Notes: generated by a model from the sequence alone, not told the origin. DNA of 64,000 nt from Sarcophilus harrisii (GCF_902635505.1 NC_045432.1:77179051-77243050), one strand, 5' to 3'. Shown: positions 35,376 to 48,452, counted from the first letter of the stretch. Numbers and translations are program-made.

Positions 35376-35520
35376 TTTCCTGAGGCAATTGGAGTTAAGT
35401 GGCTTGCTCAGGGTCACACAGCCAGGAAGTTAAGGTTAAGTGTCTGAGATCAAATTTGAACTCAGGTCCTCTTGACTTCAGGGCTAGTGCTCTATGCACT
35501 ACACCAACTAGCTGCCCCTA
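35376..35520 (-). mobile_element. MAR/WSINE-type SINE, reverse orientation
   Basis: ttcctgaggcaattggagtt, gctcagggtcacacagccag, tgaactcaggtcctcttgac, caactagctgcccc. Flanked by similar ttcctcact / ttccctcat. Confidence 0.88.
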
Positions 35521-35710
35521 ATTCCCTCATTTTTATTTCCCTTATATTTTCACTCCACTCTTTTCTCTTCACTTCTATGTAACAAAGAAGGGTAATGCGA
35601 GAGAAGTTTCCTTACACTGGTGCTCTATGCTTGATAAAATCTGCAATCCTGTCCCTTTTTCCCTCAGCAGCCCCAGTTGCATGCTCTTACCCTTCCTTTC
35701 TATTACCCTT

Positions 35711-36005
35711 TTTTTTAGGGGGATAGATTTAGGGGTTTTTTTTAGGGGGATAGATTTAGGGTTTTTTAGGGGGATAGATTTAGGGTTTTAGGGGGATAGA
35801 TTTAGGGTTTTTTAGGGGGATAGATTTAGGGTTTTTTTTAGGGGGATAGATTTAGGGTTTTCATGGGGATAGATTTAGGGTTTTTAGGGGGATCGATTTA
35901 GGGTTTTTTAGGGGGATAGATTTAGGGTTTTTAGGGGGATAGATTTAGGGTTTTTTATGGATAGATTTAGGGTTTTTTAAAGGGGGATAGATTTAGGGTG
36001 TTTTT
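35711..36005 (+). repeat. TTAGGG-bearing minisatellite, 12 units
   Basis: The core gggggatagatttagggttt is repeated 12 times with 22-29 base spacing. The length differences come mostly from the T run. Each unit contains ttaggg or tttaggg. It sits inside the antisense L1. Confidence 0.92.
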
Positions 36006-38639
36006 TTTAGGTCTATTACTCTTTATGATCTACCTTCTTAAGTTAGAATATATTTTGCCTATGACTAATTCCTTCCTGAACATAGCTTCTCTCTTAACCT
36101 CTCTCTCTCCTCTCCATTCCCTCCTATTTCTCTCAAGTTGAATCTAGTTCTACCCCAAACTCTATATTGTTCTATCCTCCTTATGTCCATTCAGATGGAA
36201 GTTAGTTTCAAATAGATCCCTCACCTCTTCCTCATTTTCTACGTGCACACTCCAATTATGTGTAAGAATGAGTTTTTTCAGCCTTCCTCCTCCTCCTCCT
36301 TTCTGATAGTATATTCCTTTCTTTCCCCTTTAACTTTCTTCTGTCAAGATCATGAGAATGGAACAAAACATAAATCAGATTTTCTGTCTGATCGAATTCT
36401 CTTTATTAATGAGAATGAATTAATAGTATTTTTCCTGATGACATTGGGGTCCAGGGGGAACCTTATGTTAACTCTTTTATTAGAATATACACATTTCATC
36501 TTTTTATAGTGCCTTCTTAATTGCTCACCCACATCCACTCTTTTGTTTCTCTTAACTTCTATATTTGTACTTCCAAGATTCTACAAAATTCTGCTCTTTT
36601 CCTTGCTTGAAAATCCCTTATCTCATTAAAGCTATATTTTCCCCTCTATAGGATTATACTCAGTTTTTCTGGGTAAGTTATTCCTTGTTGAAAGCCTATA
36701 GCTTTTGTCTTTGTCTTGGGAATATCTATTAGAAGCTGGCTTGTTCTGAGATGATCCTGATTAAGGCTCCTTTTTACTTGAATTCTTGCTTTCTAGCTGC
36801 TTTGGGAGCTTTATCTTCTTTTACTTGAAAGCTCTGGATTTTACCTATGATGTTCCTGGGAGTTTTCAATTGGGGACTTCTATCAGGAGGTTACTTGCAC
36901 TTTTGCTTGGTTCTGATAACTCTGGGCAGGTTTCTTTCTTGAAACAAGATATCCAAGCCCTCTTTTTGTCATGGATTTCAGGCAGTCCAATGATTCTTGT
37001 GTTCTTTATTGTTCATCACTTTTCCAGCTCAGTTGTTTTTCACATAAGACACTTTATTTTTTTTCCTGTTTTTCCTTTTTATGACTGTTTTAGCATTTCT
37101 TGCTATCTCTTGGAGCCTCAAACTTCTCTATAGTTTGTTCCGATTTTCTAAGCGTCTGTTACTAAGGTTTTCTACTTCTTGTACTAAACTTTTAAGTCTC
37201 CTGAATCTTTCTTCCAGGCCACTTTGTTGTCATACTGTGTTTTGCTTCGAGCATCTCTGCTTATAGATTTCCCAGAGTTGTTCTCTTTTGGGTTTGTGTC
37301 TTTGACGTCTGCGGCCTCAGAATAGTTTTAAAGAATTATTTTTGTTCAGTCTTTCTTTTAGGCTTATTTCCTGAATAAGATTTTGTGTTATAATCGAGCT
37401 CCACACACAGAGGTTTGGATTTGGATGCTGCTGCTTTCTTCAGGTACTGAGTATTGTGTTCTTCTAGTATCTCAGGGATAACTTGGGCTAAGCACCTGAA
37501 GGTTTTCTGTGTGTGCACAGCGGTGGTGCTAGGGAAAAGACTGATGATGGCCTCCTGATGTAAACTTTGCAAGCTCTTCACCCTGCTTTGGGTCTGGAGG
37601 ACAAACTGTAGACTTGTCTCTTATTGAAACTCCAATAGATTGCTGTTGGTTCGTGCTTCGGTCGACCGGCTGGAAAGCTCGGCAAGTTCAGAGTATCAGA
37701 ACTAGAGGCTTCCCCTTGGTCTGAGCTCCCTGGCCCGGTTACTCGGCTGTAGGCCTCAGCCTGAGCCGGGGCCCGAATCGATGACCCCACTGCCGTTGCT
37801 TGGTTCCTTTCTTTGATCTTGCCCAACACGTAGCCTCAGGTTTGGGGGGAGCCGGATGGACGACTGCTGGAGAAGAGCTGCAGGACCAGCCGCAGGTCTC
37901 CTTTTCACTCCACTGTGGATCTACTCTATGGCCAGTGTGACAGCTGCTGGCTGGTTCCTCTTCCAATTCTTTGCAGGGTTTCACCTTCTTTCCTGACTAC
38001 TCCTTACCCTACATGCCTCTGTTCAGTCCCTACTCTGGAAGGCTCTGTTCTCTTTCTTCCTAACTGAAGCCCAGTGTCCTTAGGCCTTGGTCTATTGATG
38101 ATCACCTGGCTGGAAATTAAAAGGGCTCACTCATTTTTTTCTTGGATTTTTTCACTCTGCTCAATCCGGTCCTCCTTCCTAGGTTCTGCTGTAATAGGTC
38201 TGAGGAGGAACTGGACTATCCACCAACTTTGTGGCTCTTCTCAGTGTTCTCCACAGTCTCTCAAGGCAGGGTCAAGTTATAAAGCGCTTTAAGTGGAGGT
38301 CAGAGAGTCCTGGACACCCTGGGGAAACTACCGAAGCCTCCTGGATGGACAATGACTCCGAAAGGACCAGAGGTGGACGACATGGACGACACGACCGGTG
38401 GCCTGAGCAGTAGGGATTAGATAGAGGAGCCACTCAAAGCCAGGATTGATCCAGAAGGAGGGGAAACAGGGTTCTCGTTATGTGGTGGAAGGGGGAATGA
38501 TGGGAGATGTCCCACCAGAGACCTGCTGGGAAGGAGAAAATCAGACCGCCACATCTACTTTATGATTTTGATTGGATCTAGAGAACTAGAAAAGGGAGCA
38601 CTCAGAGAGAGGAGGGAGAAGTCGGAGTCCAGGGTGAAG

Positions 38640-38800
38640 CGACGGGATAATGTATGGTGTAAGCGTCAGAGCAAGAGGACGTGGGTTTGCGTTGTGGCTC
38701 TCCTATTTGTTTGCTGTATGTGACCTTGGCAAATGACTTCAGCTCCTCGGGTCTTAGTTTTCTTCTCTAGAAAATGAAGCGGTGAGAAGTGTCAATCCCA
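38640..38800 (+). repeat. MIR-like SINE
   Basis: agcaagaggacgtgggtttg, tatgtgaccttggcaaatga-cttc, tcttagttttcttctctaga-aaatgaag. Confidence 0.65.
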
Positions 38801-39254
38801 CATGACTCCAAATCTATGATTGACATAGATATAGATCAGCGGATATGCTTGTGTATTCAGTCATCCCTTCCGCATCGCGACCATCCTCGTTGTGATTTTG
38901 ACACACGTGAGAAATTAAATGGGACTGGGCGCCGGGGAGTTTTACTTCAGACAACACAGAGAGTCCAGGTGACCTAGAAAAAAGTTCCGCAACTCAGGGA
39001 TGCATAAAATATGTGTAATATTATATAATATTAACATATTTTCTCTTTTAACGCCATCATCAGACTTCTTCTCTGGGATGAAGAGAGAGTCCAAAAATTT
39101 GCCACGGATTCTCCAGCTCGAGGGGGGGCACCGTGCCGCTGACCTCCGTGATGTGCAAGGGATAACTGTATACATACGTCAGCCATCCAGAGCTCCACCT
39201 GGAAAGGGGGCTCCTGATCAGCTACTTCCTGGGGTGCCTGAAAGCATTACTTAA

Positions 39255-39590
<336 letters not shown>

Positions 39591-39925
39591 AGAGCAAGCC
39601 CAGCCGAGGGGGCTCCAGGATGAAGAAGACGTCAGAGGGCAGGAAACACCAGCCACGGCCAGCGATGGCCGTCTCCGACACTCTTTGCCCCTCCCTGGTA
39701 CGCCAGGGCCTTCATCCTAAAGTCAGCCTCCCTGAGTCCCCTCCCCTGGTAGTTTGGAGCATATGATCACCCTTGGCTCCAGCCTTAGCCTCTCCAGGTT
39801 TCCCAGTGCCTCTCTGTTCTGGTCCCTGCAGCTGTCCCAAGAGATACAATAAAGCCTCTGTAGTTTTGCTCACTTACCTTGGATAGCTCTAACTCAGCTC
39901 TATGATAATTAAAAATCCGATTGTT
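39591..39925 (+). promoter_or_regulatory. Gene D 3' UTR with two poly(A) signals
   Basis: Related to the other family 3' UTRs (gggggctccaggatgaag, cctaaagtcagcctccctga). AATAAA is at 39848-39853. ATTAAA at 39908-39913 lies where genes C and E have AATAAA. A T/G-rich tract follows. Confidence 0.7.
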
Positions 39926-40820
39926 CCGTTTGTGTTTTGGTTTAGTTTTGTTTTTTTTAAAGGAGGGAAGGGGAACCCCGGAGGTAGAGGGCATGTCTAG
40001 CTTTCAGGATTCAGTCAAGCCGCCAAGTTCCCTGGGGTCAGCTAAGACGAGGCAGCAGGGGCCAGGCCGGACACTGGCCTCAGTGGCTCAGAAGGGCTCC
40101 CGTTCGGTCACTTGCGTCGCCCTGTCCAGGCCCTCCGGGTACAGCCCTGACCAGGGCAGGGACATGGGGTCTCTCTGCCTCAAAGAGCCTGCATGGAGCT
40201 GCAGGGCACTGCCCTGGAGCCAGGGGGGAACCACCGGGGGCCTGCCCCTCTCACCAGGCTCCCCTTCCAGCCCAAGGCTCTGCCCCCCCCCGACTTCTCT
40301 CCCACAGCCTCTTTCACTGTGGGCCCCAGTTCAGGCCCTGTGCTGGAAGGAAGGGGAGCCTCTCTTGGTTTTGGGAGCTGCTCCCACAAAGGGCCTGGTG
40401 GGGAGTGGGGAAGGGGACAGCCCTAAGGATCTGGTACCATGAGGGCAGCAGGGGACTGTGGGGAGTGGAGCGGGACCTAGCCCAGCGGGCCTGAACAAGG
40501 GCCCCAGCTCGGGGGCCTCCTCAGAGTCTGGAGCACCCTTGGTCAGGGGCGTGGGCAAGTCAAGGCCACAAAGTCTCCCCTGGGCCCCTCAGCCCGAAAG
40601 CAGACACGGGGGTAGATGCCTCCAGCTCTGGGGCTACTGGGTAAAAGCAAAACAGAAACCCAAAAGAAGAGTCTTGGTGTGTATAGGTAATGGGAACTTG
40701 AAGCACTACTCTAGAGTGTAGCTCCAAATTCAAGGGTCCTTAATTTGGTGAGCTGGACACACCTGCTTCCTCTTCCGATTCTTCCATTTTCTCTCCCAAG
40801 ACACCTCTTCTTCTCCATCA
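39926..40820. other. GC-rich intergenic stretch
   Basis: Starts with sequence related to that downstream of gene C (tttgtgttttggtttagttt). Beyond that, nothing recognised. Confidence 0.35.
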
Positions 40821-40977
40821 TCATAATGACAAGTAAGCACGGATTGTTGCCAGCTATGTGCCAGGCACCTTGCTGGGTGCTAGGAATACAGAGATGAAAG
40901 AGAATCGGTCCCTTGCCCTCGAGGAGTTTGTTTTAAGGAGATAATATATATGTATATAGGTGTCTAATAATAATAAC

Positions 40978-41230
40978 AGTAGTAATGAGAACTGATTGGT
41001 ATAGAGCAATTTAAGATTTATAAAGCACTTTACAAATAGGAGCTCATTTTCTCCTCATCATACCCCTAGGAAGTAGATGCTATTATTCCCATTTTATAGA
41101 TTAGGAAACTGAGGCAAGCGGAGATGGTGAATAATTCGTCCAGGGTCACACAGCTAGTGTCTGGTCCAGATTTGAATGGGTCTCCCTACTCCAGTTCCTG
41201 CACCCTATCCGTTGCACCCTACACAGCTCG
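40978..41230 (+). repeat. MIR / CORE-SINE
   Basis: agatttataaagcactttac, cccattttatagattaggaa-actgaggca, gtccagggtcacacagctag are diagnostic. Confidence 0.85.
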
Positions 41231-41314
41231 ATGAACTCTCCCAGCTCTCAGCATTCCCTCCAACAATCTGCCCGTCCTATAGGAATATCAACCTCGTCTT
41301 CCCACAAGGTCATC

Positions 41315-41600
41315 ATGTTCTGAAGAAACCAGGGGTATAGAGGGCCGGAACCCTGGAGAAGTATACCTGAAGCAAGGATACTTACAATAAGGTGGTTACT
41401 CGGTGTGATTGTTAAGAAGATGGTTCTCTAGTTCACATATACTTAGCACTTAGCATGGTGATGTAATGGTTGTCTAGTTCCCACATACTCCGTGTGCTGT
41501 AATGATGTAACCATATAAGGGCTGAGAGGACTGGAAATGGGACATTTCATCTCTGACCATCCTCCTGGTGGCTCTCCTGCCTCCTGCACTAAAGACAAAG
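41315..41600 (+). mobile_element. Possible solo LTR (fossil), uncertain
   Basis: The text has the look of a marsupial LTR: repeated gatgtaa/gtctagttc motifs and a catataagg TATA-like site followed by ggactggaaatgggacattt. Ends and family could not be fixed; no internal genes seen. Confidence 0.3.
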
Positions 41601-42479
41601 GCTGGGCCGGAGATCCTCCAGAAACCTTACACAGGGGCCGCTCTCCCAACCACATCCCATCCATTGCCCGCCCTCAGCTCAGGACCCACCCAATGTCTCC
41701 TTCGGTCACATCCTTTCCTCCCATTCTCAGGAGCATCTCTTCTCGTCTGCTCACATTCACTCCCTCTGAGTCGTGCTTTTCATTTTCAATAAATATCTTT
41801 TTAAAAATTTTAACAGCTTTCCCCCCATCTTCAGTTTTTTCTTTGTCTAGATTGTAACCTTAACTCTTCCCTCTCGAAAAGCCATTTCTTACAGCTAAAG
41901 GTTTCTGGAAAGAGAGAAATGGGGGGGGGGGAATCCCCGAAAACCAATCAATACATTGATAAAGCTTCTGCCATTCCAAGTAATGTTCCAGACCCATAGA
42001 CCTCAGGGAAGGGGTCTTCTCATGTCCCTTTGCAAATGATTTCCCCAACCCCCTGGGGTCGTGCAGCTCAGCTATCCCACCTAGGGTGTGTTTTTCTTGC
42101 CTATCCACACTTATTACAAGGGTTTGTTTTTCCTTTTTTCAGTGTGTGTTGGGGAATGTGGGAGAGGGGAAAATAAAGGTTTCTTTAAAAAAAGAACAGT
42201 TTTTTCTAAGAACTCTATAAAATGGCATCTTTCTACCCATTTTAAAAAATCAACAAATGGCACCAACACAACGGGATCTGATATTTTCCATTTCTTTTAG
42301 TTAATTGTGAGATGCTAAATCTGCGGTCCTTTGATGAATATCCTTTGTTAAAGTCTACCTGGATTCACCTTGAGGACGCCTTCAATCTGTGTGTAGACAA
42401 GCCACACACATATTTTGTATCATGTGGGAGAGGAGGGATATAAGTAACAGTTGTGGATGTTCTCTTAGTTATCTTTTTT

Positions 42480-43840
42480 AATCGGTAAAGTTAGAGAATA
42501 TTTTCCATGCCTTGGGGGACCGGTCCTCCCTCGGGATTCCATATTTTACAAGCACAGCTGTGAAGGTCTTCACTTCTAGGACATATCTCTTTGAGTCAGT
42601 TCAGCTGCTCTCCCTGCCTTTGTTGTCTTTCTTGCCATCTCTGCTTTCCCTGAAAGCACCCCACATGATGGGGTTCAAGGGAATCAAGCTCACTCTCCTT
42701 AATGGAGAAAACGGTTTGGAATGAATTGGTCAATCTTTCCTATTTTTTTCATTTGTTGACCTCATTCTGTTTTCCCCCTTGAATGCCCTTGGGATGACTT
42801 TATTTATATGGACATCTTGCCAAGGTTTCTTTGGACTGGTTTTCCCCTCCACTGTTTTTCTCTGCTTTATGAGATAATATTGCTTATAATCGTCCATCAT
42901 CCTTATTCATAAGATTTTGCAGATGAGTTTATATTCTAACCTGGTATTGCCTTTGGCAGCCATCTCTCTTCATTTGGCCAATAAGTCAAATGTATGCTGA
43001 CTAAGGTGCTTTCTGAGCTCTTTTGGACTCCTTGTAGCAATTAATGGAAATTGCTTTAACTTCTGGACCAAATTTTTTATAGTTGATGTTAACAGCGTTC
43101 TGTTGTCCATTTCTCATTTTTAATCTTCCATAGATTTAAAAAATAATTCAGGGTTAAATCTTGTAACTTATATGTCATAACTTTTTCTCATTACTACTCT
43201 TTCTTCTTCTTTATCATAAATACAGATCTTAGTTCTGATGAGCTGAGTTTGTAGACAGCTGACTCAGGTACATCTATCTCCCCCACTGATAGCAAATCTT
43301 TTCTTGCCCGTTAAGGAGTCGGTTCCATCCCTTGTGATGTTACTTGGCGCCCACCATAGTCAGTGCCTCCCAATTCATTTTTTGAAGAAAACACCCATAA
43401 TATAGAGTTGTAAAGCTCTGTATAACCTATGTCTTCACCCTCTGGTTTCTTTCTTCCAAGACACATTTCCTAATCTTTCTCCTCATCTTTACCTTTTCCC
43501 ACTTTTGCATTAAAGTCCCACCAAGTATATGTTGATTTGAGTCAGGGAGTCTTTTCAAGCTCTTCAGAGAATTTTTCTATAGCAAGAGAACAATAAAATT
43601 GTTGACGGATGAGCGGCAATTATTTTCATGGTGGCCTTTCTGGAAATACTTATCATTAGTATGACAATACCTGATGACCAAATATCCCATGATGGGATAT
43701 TTCTTAGAGCTTTTGAATGTAGGAAAACCATCACTCTTCCCACTCCTTTCTTTGTATTCCTCCCTTCCTATTTTCTGTTATTGTTTGGAAGGTATCACCC
43801 TCCTCCCAGTCTCCTAGGTTAGGGATCAAACTTGACACCT
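42480..43840 (-). mobile_element. Possible reverse RTE-type LINE, decayed
   Basis: Phrases such as cccacttttgcattaaagtc-ccaccaagtatatg and gagaatttttctatagcaag recall the reverse complement of RTE LINEs. Low certainty. Confidence 0.35.
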
Positions 43841-43922
43841 CTCTCTCTCCCCCCCCCTCTCTCTCTTCTTCCTCCTCCTCTTCTTCCTCCTCCTCCTCCT
43901 CCTCTTTCTCCTCCTCCTCCTC

Positions 43923-43966
<44 letters not shown>
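43840..43966 (+). repeat. (TCC)n / (TC)n microsatellite
   Basis: ctcttcttcctcctcctc runs then a pure (TC)n run ending at about 43964. Confidence 0.95.
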
Positions 43967-43970
<4 letters not shown>

Positions 43971-43984
43971 ATCCAATTAGTTGT

Positions 43985-44690
43985 CCAGTTCTGTCGATTC
44001 TACCTTTGTAACATCTCATATATTACTCCTTCTCTGCTCTCACACTTCTCTCACCCGATTCAGGTCTTTACCACTTCATAGCTGAATTATTACAATGATC
44101 TTCTGATTATTCTCTCTGCTTCTAGTCTCTCCCCATTCACCTACTGAAGCATGTTCCTAAAATCCATTCAGGTCACCCCACCACACACACTCAATAAACT
44201 CCAGAGGCTCCCTATTGCCTTTAGGAGCAAATTCAAAACATTGTTTGGCCTTCAAACTCCTTCCTTACCTGGTCAGCTCCTATCTTTCAGTCTTCTTACA
44301 ATGTACACCCCCAATCTAGTGACAGTGGTCTCCTGGCACAAACGAGACACTCCATCACTTAGCGTTGGACATTTTTTCTGGCCATCCCCAAGCCTAGAAC
44401 GTTCTCCCTTCTCTGTTCTAATTCGTGACCTTTCTGGCTTCCTTTAAGTCCCAGATAAAATCACACCTTCTACAGAAAGCCTTCTCTAACCCCTCTTAAT
44501 TCCTGTGCTTTCTGTTTTTTTTTAATTATTTCCTACCTATCCTATAAATAGCTTGTTTTGTTTATATTTGCTTGCCTGTGGTCTCCCCCATTAGACTCTA
44601 AGGTCCTTGTGGGCAGGGACTGGCTTTTTTATGCCTTTAGCACTAGGCATTCACATAGTAGGTGCTTAATAAATGTGGGTTTAATCGAAT
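43985..44690 (+). mobile_element. L2-type LINE 3' end
   Basis: aaatccattcaggtcacccc, ctccagaggctccctattgc, tgcctttaggagcaaattc, ttgtgggcagggactggctt and agtaggtgcttaataaatg are the classic 3' end motifs. Confidence 0.85.
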
Positions 44691-44699
44691 TGAATACGC

Positions 44700-46762
44700 T
44701 GAACAACAAAACATCTGTATACTTAAAGGAAAAATTCATCAGATTGGAGTGAGAGATAAAAAATTAAACTATAATAGTGAGGGGTAGATACCCCTTTATG
44801 CCACTTTCAGATTTAGACAAAAATCTAACAAAAAGAAACAGGACAGACGCTAAGCATCTGAAAAGGATTGTAGAAAAACTAGAAATAAGAAAATAGTCCC
44901 ATTTTAGAAAAAAAAAAAGAAATTGAACCAACCATTAATGAACTCTCTAAAAAAAGTTTCCAGGACCAGATGGATTTACAAGTGAATTCTGCCAAATGTT
45001 TAACAAACAATTCCAATACTTTATAAACTACTTGGAAAAATAGGGGAAGAGAGTCCTACCAAATTCTTTTTATGACACAGATATGGTGCTGATACCTAAA
45101 ACAGGAAGGGCCAAAAAAGAGAAAGAAAATTATAGACCAATTTACCTAATGAATGCAAATGTAGAAATCTCAAATAAAATATTAGCAAAGAGATTACAGC
45201 CACTAAGTGATATCCAGAATAATACCCTGTGACCAAGTGACCAGGGCTGGTTCAATATCAGAAAAACTATTAGCACAATTGACCATATCAGTAACAAAAC
45301 TAACAGAAATCATGGGATTATCTCAATAGATGCCGAACAAAACATTTGAGGAAATACAACATCCATTCCTACTGAAAACATTAGAGAGTATAGAAATCAA
45401 TGGAGTTTTCCTTAAAATGATAAGTGGCATCTATCTAAAACTACCAGCAAGCATTATATGTAATGGGGATAACTAGAAGCATTCCCAATAAGATCAGAGA
45501 TGAAGCAAGGTGGCCCATTATCATGATTAGTATTTAGTATTACACTGGAAATATTAACTTTGGCAATAAGAAAAGAAAAGGAAATGGAAGGAATTAGAGC
45601 AGGTAATGAAGAAACAAAAATCTCACTCTTGGCAGATGATATGCTGGTATATTTAGAGAAACCTAGAGAATCAACTAAAAATTGCCCCAAAAAACACAAC
45701 AAAACAATTAACAACTTTAGCAAGGTCACAGGATATAAAATAAACCCACATAAATCATTGGCATTTCTATGTGCTACCGACAAAATTCAGCAGCAAGAGA
45801 TAGGAAGATAAAGCCCATTTAAACTAAATGTAGATTATATAAAATATCTGAGAATCTACCTGTCAAGACAAAGCCAGGAATAATGTGAACACAATTACAA
45901 AATGCTTTTCACGCAAATAAAGTTAGATCTAAACAATTAAAAGAATATCAAGTGTTCATGGGTAGGCTGAGATAAAAATGACAATTCTGCCTAAATTAAT
46001 CTACTTATCCACTAGTCAAACTAAACTAACGTTTGACTTTATAAAACCAGAAAAAACAACAGTACAACTTATCTGGAAGAATAAAAAATCAAGAATTCCA
46101 AGGGAATTCATGAAAACAAATGCAAAGGAAGGTAGCCTAGCAGTACCAGACCTATATAACTATATTATAAAGTGGCAGTCACTAAAACCATTTGGTACTG
46201 GCTAAGAAATAGAATAGTAGATCAGCGGAATAGATTAAGTAGACAAGATATAATAGCCAACGACTATAGTAATCTAGTGTTTGATAAATCCAAAGACTCA
46301 AGCTTCTGGGATAAGAACTCACTATTTGACAAAAATTGCTGGTATGGCAGACACTGGGAAATGACCAACATTTAACATCCTAAAAGTTATTCTTAGAAAC
46401 AAAATGGTTTGTTTAAAGAGAGAGAAAAAATTCTCCATTCCAAAACTTAAAAACAAATGAACAAAAATAAAAGAAATTATTGGAAATTATTTTGTTTAAC
46501 TATATGCCAAGAAAACTAATACCTGAGGTAAAGTAGATGAATATTTACATAAAGAGGAGATACCTAGATCAACAGGAGCAAAAATAGATTACATAAAGCA
46601 ATTTCACAAAAAGGAATTGAACAAGCAATTCATGGACTCCTGGAGAAAAAAAGTAGACCAACTTACAAATCAATTTTATCACTCGTGTGAAGGAAAATTA
46701 ATTCAAATATTATGTATGTTCTTTAAAAAATAGGAAAAGAAACTTCTCATATTCTTTCTATG
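44700..46762 (+). mobile_element. L1 ORF2 pieces, decayed
   Basis: The first piece (44740-46380) covers the reverse transcriptase; LADDMLVYLE at about 45629-45658 is the catalytic motif region, followed by FSKVTGYKINPHKS. A second piece (about 46440-46762) repeats more 5' ORF2 text (compare 46700-46755 with 45015-45085), so two copies or a rearrangement lie side by side. Several stops. Confidence 0.75.
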
Positions 46763-46771
46763 ATCCATTTT

Positions 46772-47038
46772 TTCTATGATTACATCCCGGGCCTAAAGAT
46801 CGAGGACTTCTTAGAGCAGCACCTGCAGACACAAGGCTTCAAACCGGGCCTGGCCAAGTCCATCCAACTCGCCCGGGTGCTGCTCAGCCAGAGACACCCC
46901 AGGGTCCTCAAGCGGGTGGTGAACGTCCCCTCCGTCGTACACATGGACTTTCAGAGGCACAGAAACTTCTCGCTGCACTCGCCCTAAAGCGGCGGCGGCC
47001 ACGCCGGCCAGTTCAAGAAGAAAAACGCCAAGAAGGTT
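46772..47038 (+). pseudogene. RPS9: RPS9 retrocopy fragment (40S ribosomal protein S9)
   Basis: Reads [20 protein letters not shown], then [40 protein letters not shown], followed after an in-frame stop by GGGHAGQFKKKNAKK. This matches the C-terminal half of RPS9 ([20 protein letters not shown] and onwards). The usual protein is 194 residues; only about 90 are represented, with no introns. Both ends are cut: the 5' half is missing, and the copy stops inside the coding region without the RPS9 3' end or a poly(A) tail. It is GC-rich in an AT-rich L1 setting. Numerous replacements at normally invariant positions and the stop after HSP show it is not functional. Confidence 0.9.
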
Positions 47039-47039
47039 T

Positions 47040-47145
47040 GACATTGATTTCTATACTCTCTAATGTTTTCAATAAGAATGGGTGTTGTATTTTCTCAGAT
47101 GTTTTGTTCTGCATCTAGTGAGATAATCACATGATTACTGTTAGG
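47040..47145 (-). mobile_element. Inverted L1 ORF2 piece
   Basis: acattgatttctatactctc-taatgttttcaataagaatg is the reverse complement of the text at about 45360-45405. It abuts the RPS9 fragment directly. Confidence 0.8.
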
Positions 47146-47184
47146 TAGCGAAGATAGAATGGACATTTTTATTATAATTTAAAA

Positions 47185-47860
47185 TTTCTCTTGAAAACAA
47201 ACTCAAATGCAACAAAATTAGAAGGGAGACAAGTAAGGGGGGGGGGAATGTTTCTGGCAAATTTCTCTGATAGAGCTGTTATATGGATGATATATAAGGA
47301 ATGGATTCAAATTTATAAGGACAAGAGTCAACTCTTGTTCCTCTGATACTATAAGACCTATCACCCAAAGAGATCCAAAAGGAGCCATAGGACACATGTA
47401 CAAAAATATTTATGACAGCACAAATATTTTTGTGGTGGCAAAGAACAGAAAACCAATAGATTACTTATCTGGCTGAAGAAATTATAGTATATCAATGGAA
47501 TGGAGCAGCGATCCATCATAAAGAAATAACAAAGTGGGGCAGCTAGATGGCCCAGTGGATAGAGCACTGACCTTGAAGTCAGGAGGGCCTGAGTTCAAAT
47601 CCGACCTCAGGCAGTTAACACTTCCTAGCTGTGTGACCCTAGGCAAGTCACATAACCCCAATTGCCTCAGGAGAAAGAAAGAAAGAAGTAGTTGATTTCA
47701 AGAGAAACTTGTAAAGATCTGTATGAACTGATGCAGAGTGATGTGAGTAGAATGAGAACAATTAAACAGCACAAAAAAACAACTTTGGAAGATTTGGGAA
47801 TTCTTACCAACCCAATGAATAATCAGAATTCAATGGTGAAGTATAAATGACTCACATCAT
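47185..47860 (+). mobile_element. L1 ORF2 3' part, split by a SINE
   Basis: tggcaaatttctctgataga, caaaaggagccataggacac and gtggcaaagaacagaaaacc, resuming after the SINE with gtatgaactgatgcagagtg-atgtgagtagaatgag. Confidence 0.7.
47535..47692 (+). mobile_element. MAR/WSINE-type SINE
   Basis: ggggcagctagatggcccag, tggatagagcactgaccttg, gagttcaaatccgacctcag, gctgtgtgaccctaggcaag, then a gaaa-rich tail. Confidence 0.92.
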
Positions 47861-47980
47861 TTCTTTTCCAATTGTCAGTCAAGCATACTTAACTTCTAGG
47901 AAATCACAGGCCTGGAATTATATGTTCTCTGAGATTTTGTGGAGGGGAATAGAGGGAAGGAAGGTCATTCTAATTTTCAG

Positions 47981-48016
47981 TTGGCTGGAAGTTAGAGCCG
48001 TGGTGTATGAAAGAGG
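47981..48016 (+). other. Gene E, possible first or 5' UTR exon
   Basis: Acceptor-like attctaattttcag before 47981 and a near-consensus donor gaaagag|gtaagt at 48017. The 36 bases contain an ATG, but its frame does not fit the next exon, so a non-coding leader is more likely. Confidence 0.35.
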
Positions 48017-48452
48017 TAAGTCCTCGAACCAAGCCGAGCTTTGGTGATTCCTGCCTCCAAGGGTTAACACAACGGCCTGGTTTCGGCCATCTTCTCCTCA
48101 CTTGAGGTTCTGTTAAATTCAAGGATTCTTAAATTTGCTTATGTCAGAGATCTCATGGCCAGTCAAGGGGATGGTCATTGAAGTGGAACTTCAGGAGGAC
48201 CTGGGGATGGTGAGCAGAAAACAATTCAGGGCGATGTGGCGGGAAGCTATGTTCAAGGACCTGAAGGACTGCCAAAGGATCAGGATCCTTTAGTGCTCCT
48301 TTCAGAAGCTCCATAAGATGGAACTTGACAATCAGTGCCTTGCCATGGAGAGGAGAGACCTAGAGGATTATGGAGCAGGGGAGCAGGAAGGAAGAGCAGA
48401 GCAGGTCCCGAGTCACAGACATCAGGGTCAGAATGTACTTGTGTTTTTACAG

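Larger units (their letters stand above)
31750..38050 (-). mobile_element. Long antisense L1 with several later insertions
   Basis: The reverse-sense ORF2 region runs from about 31750 to 35360 (tactgctttatagtatcatt, aatccaacctgagctttcta, tacagagttcataccattta-cattcataactgatgc). Then come a tandem array and reverse-sense ORF1 and 5' region to about 38050. Insertions: SINE at 31988, L1 at 32718, SINE at 34370, SINE at 35376. Nearly full length in span but highly decayed, so old. Confidence 0.65.
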
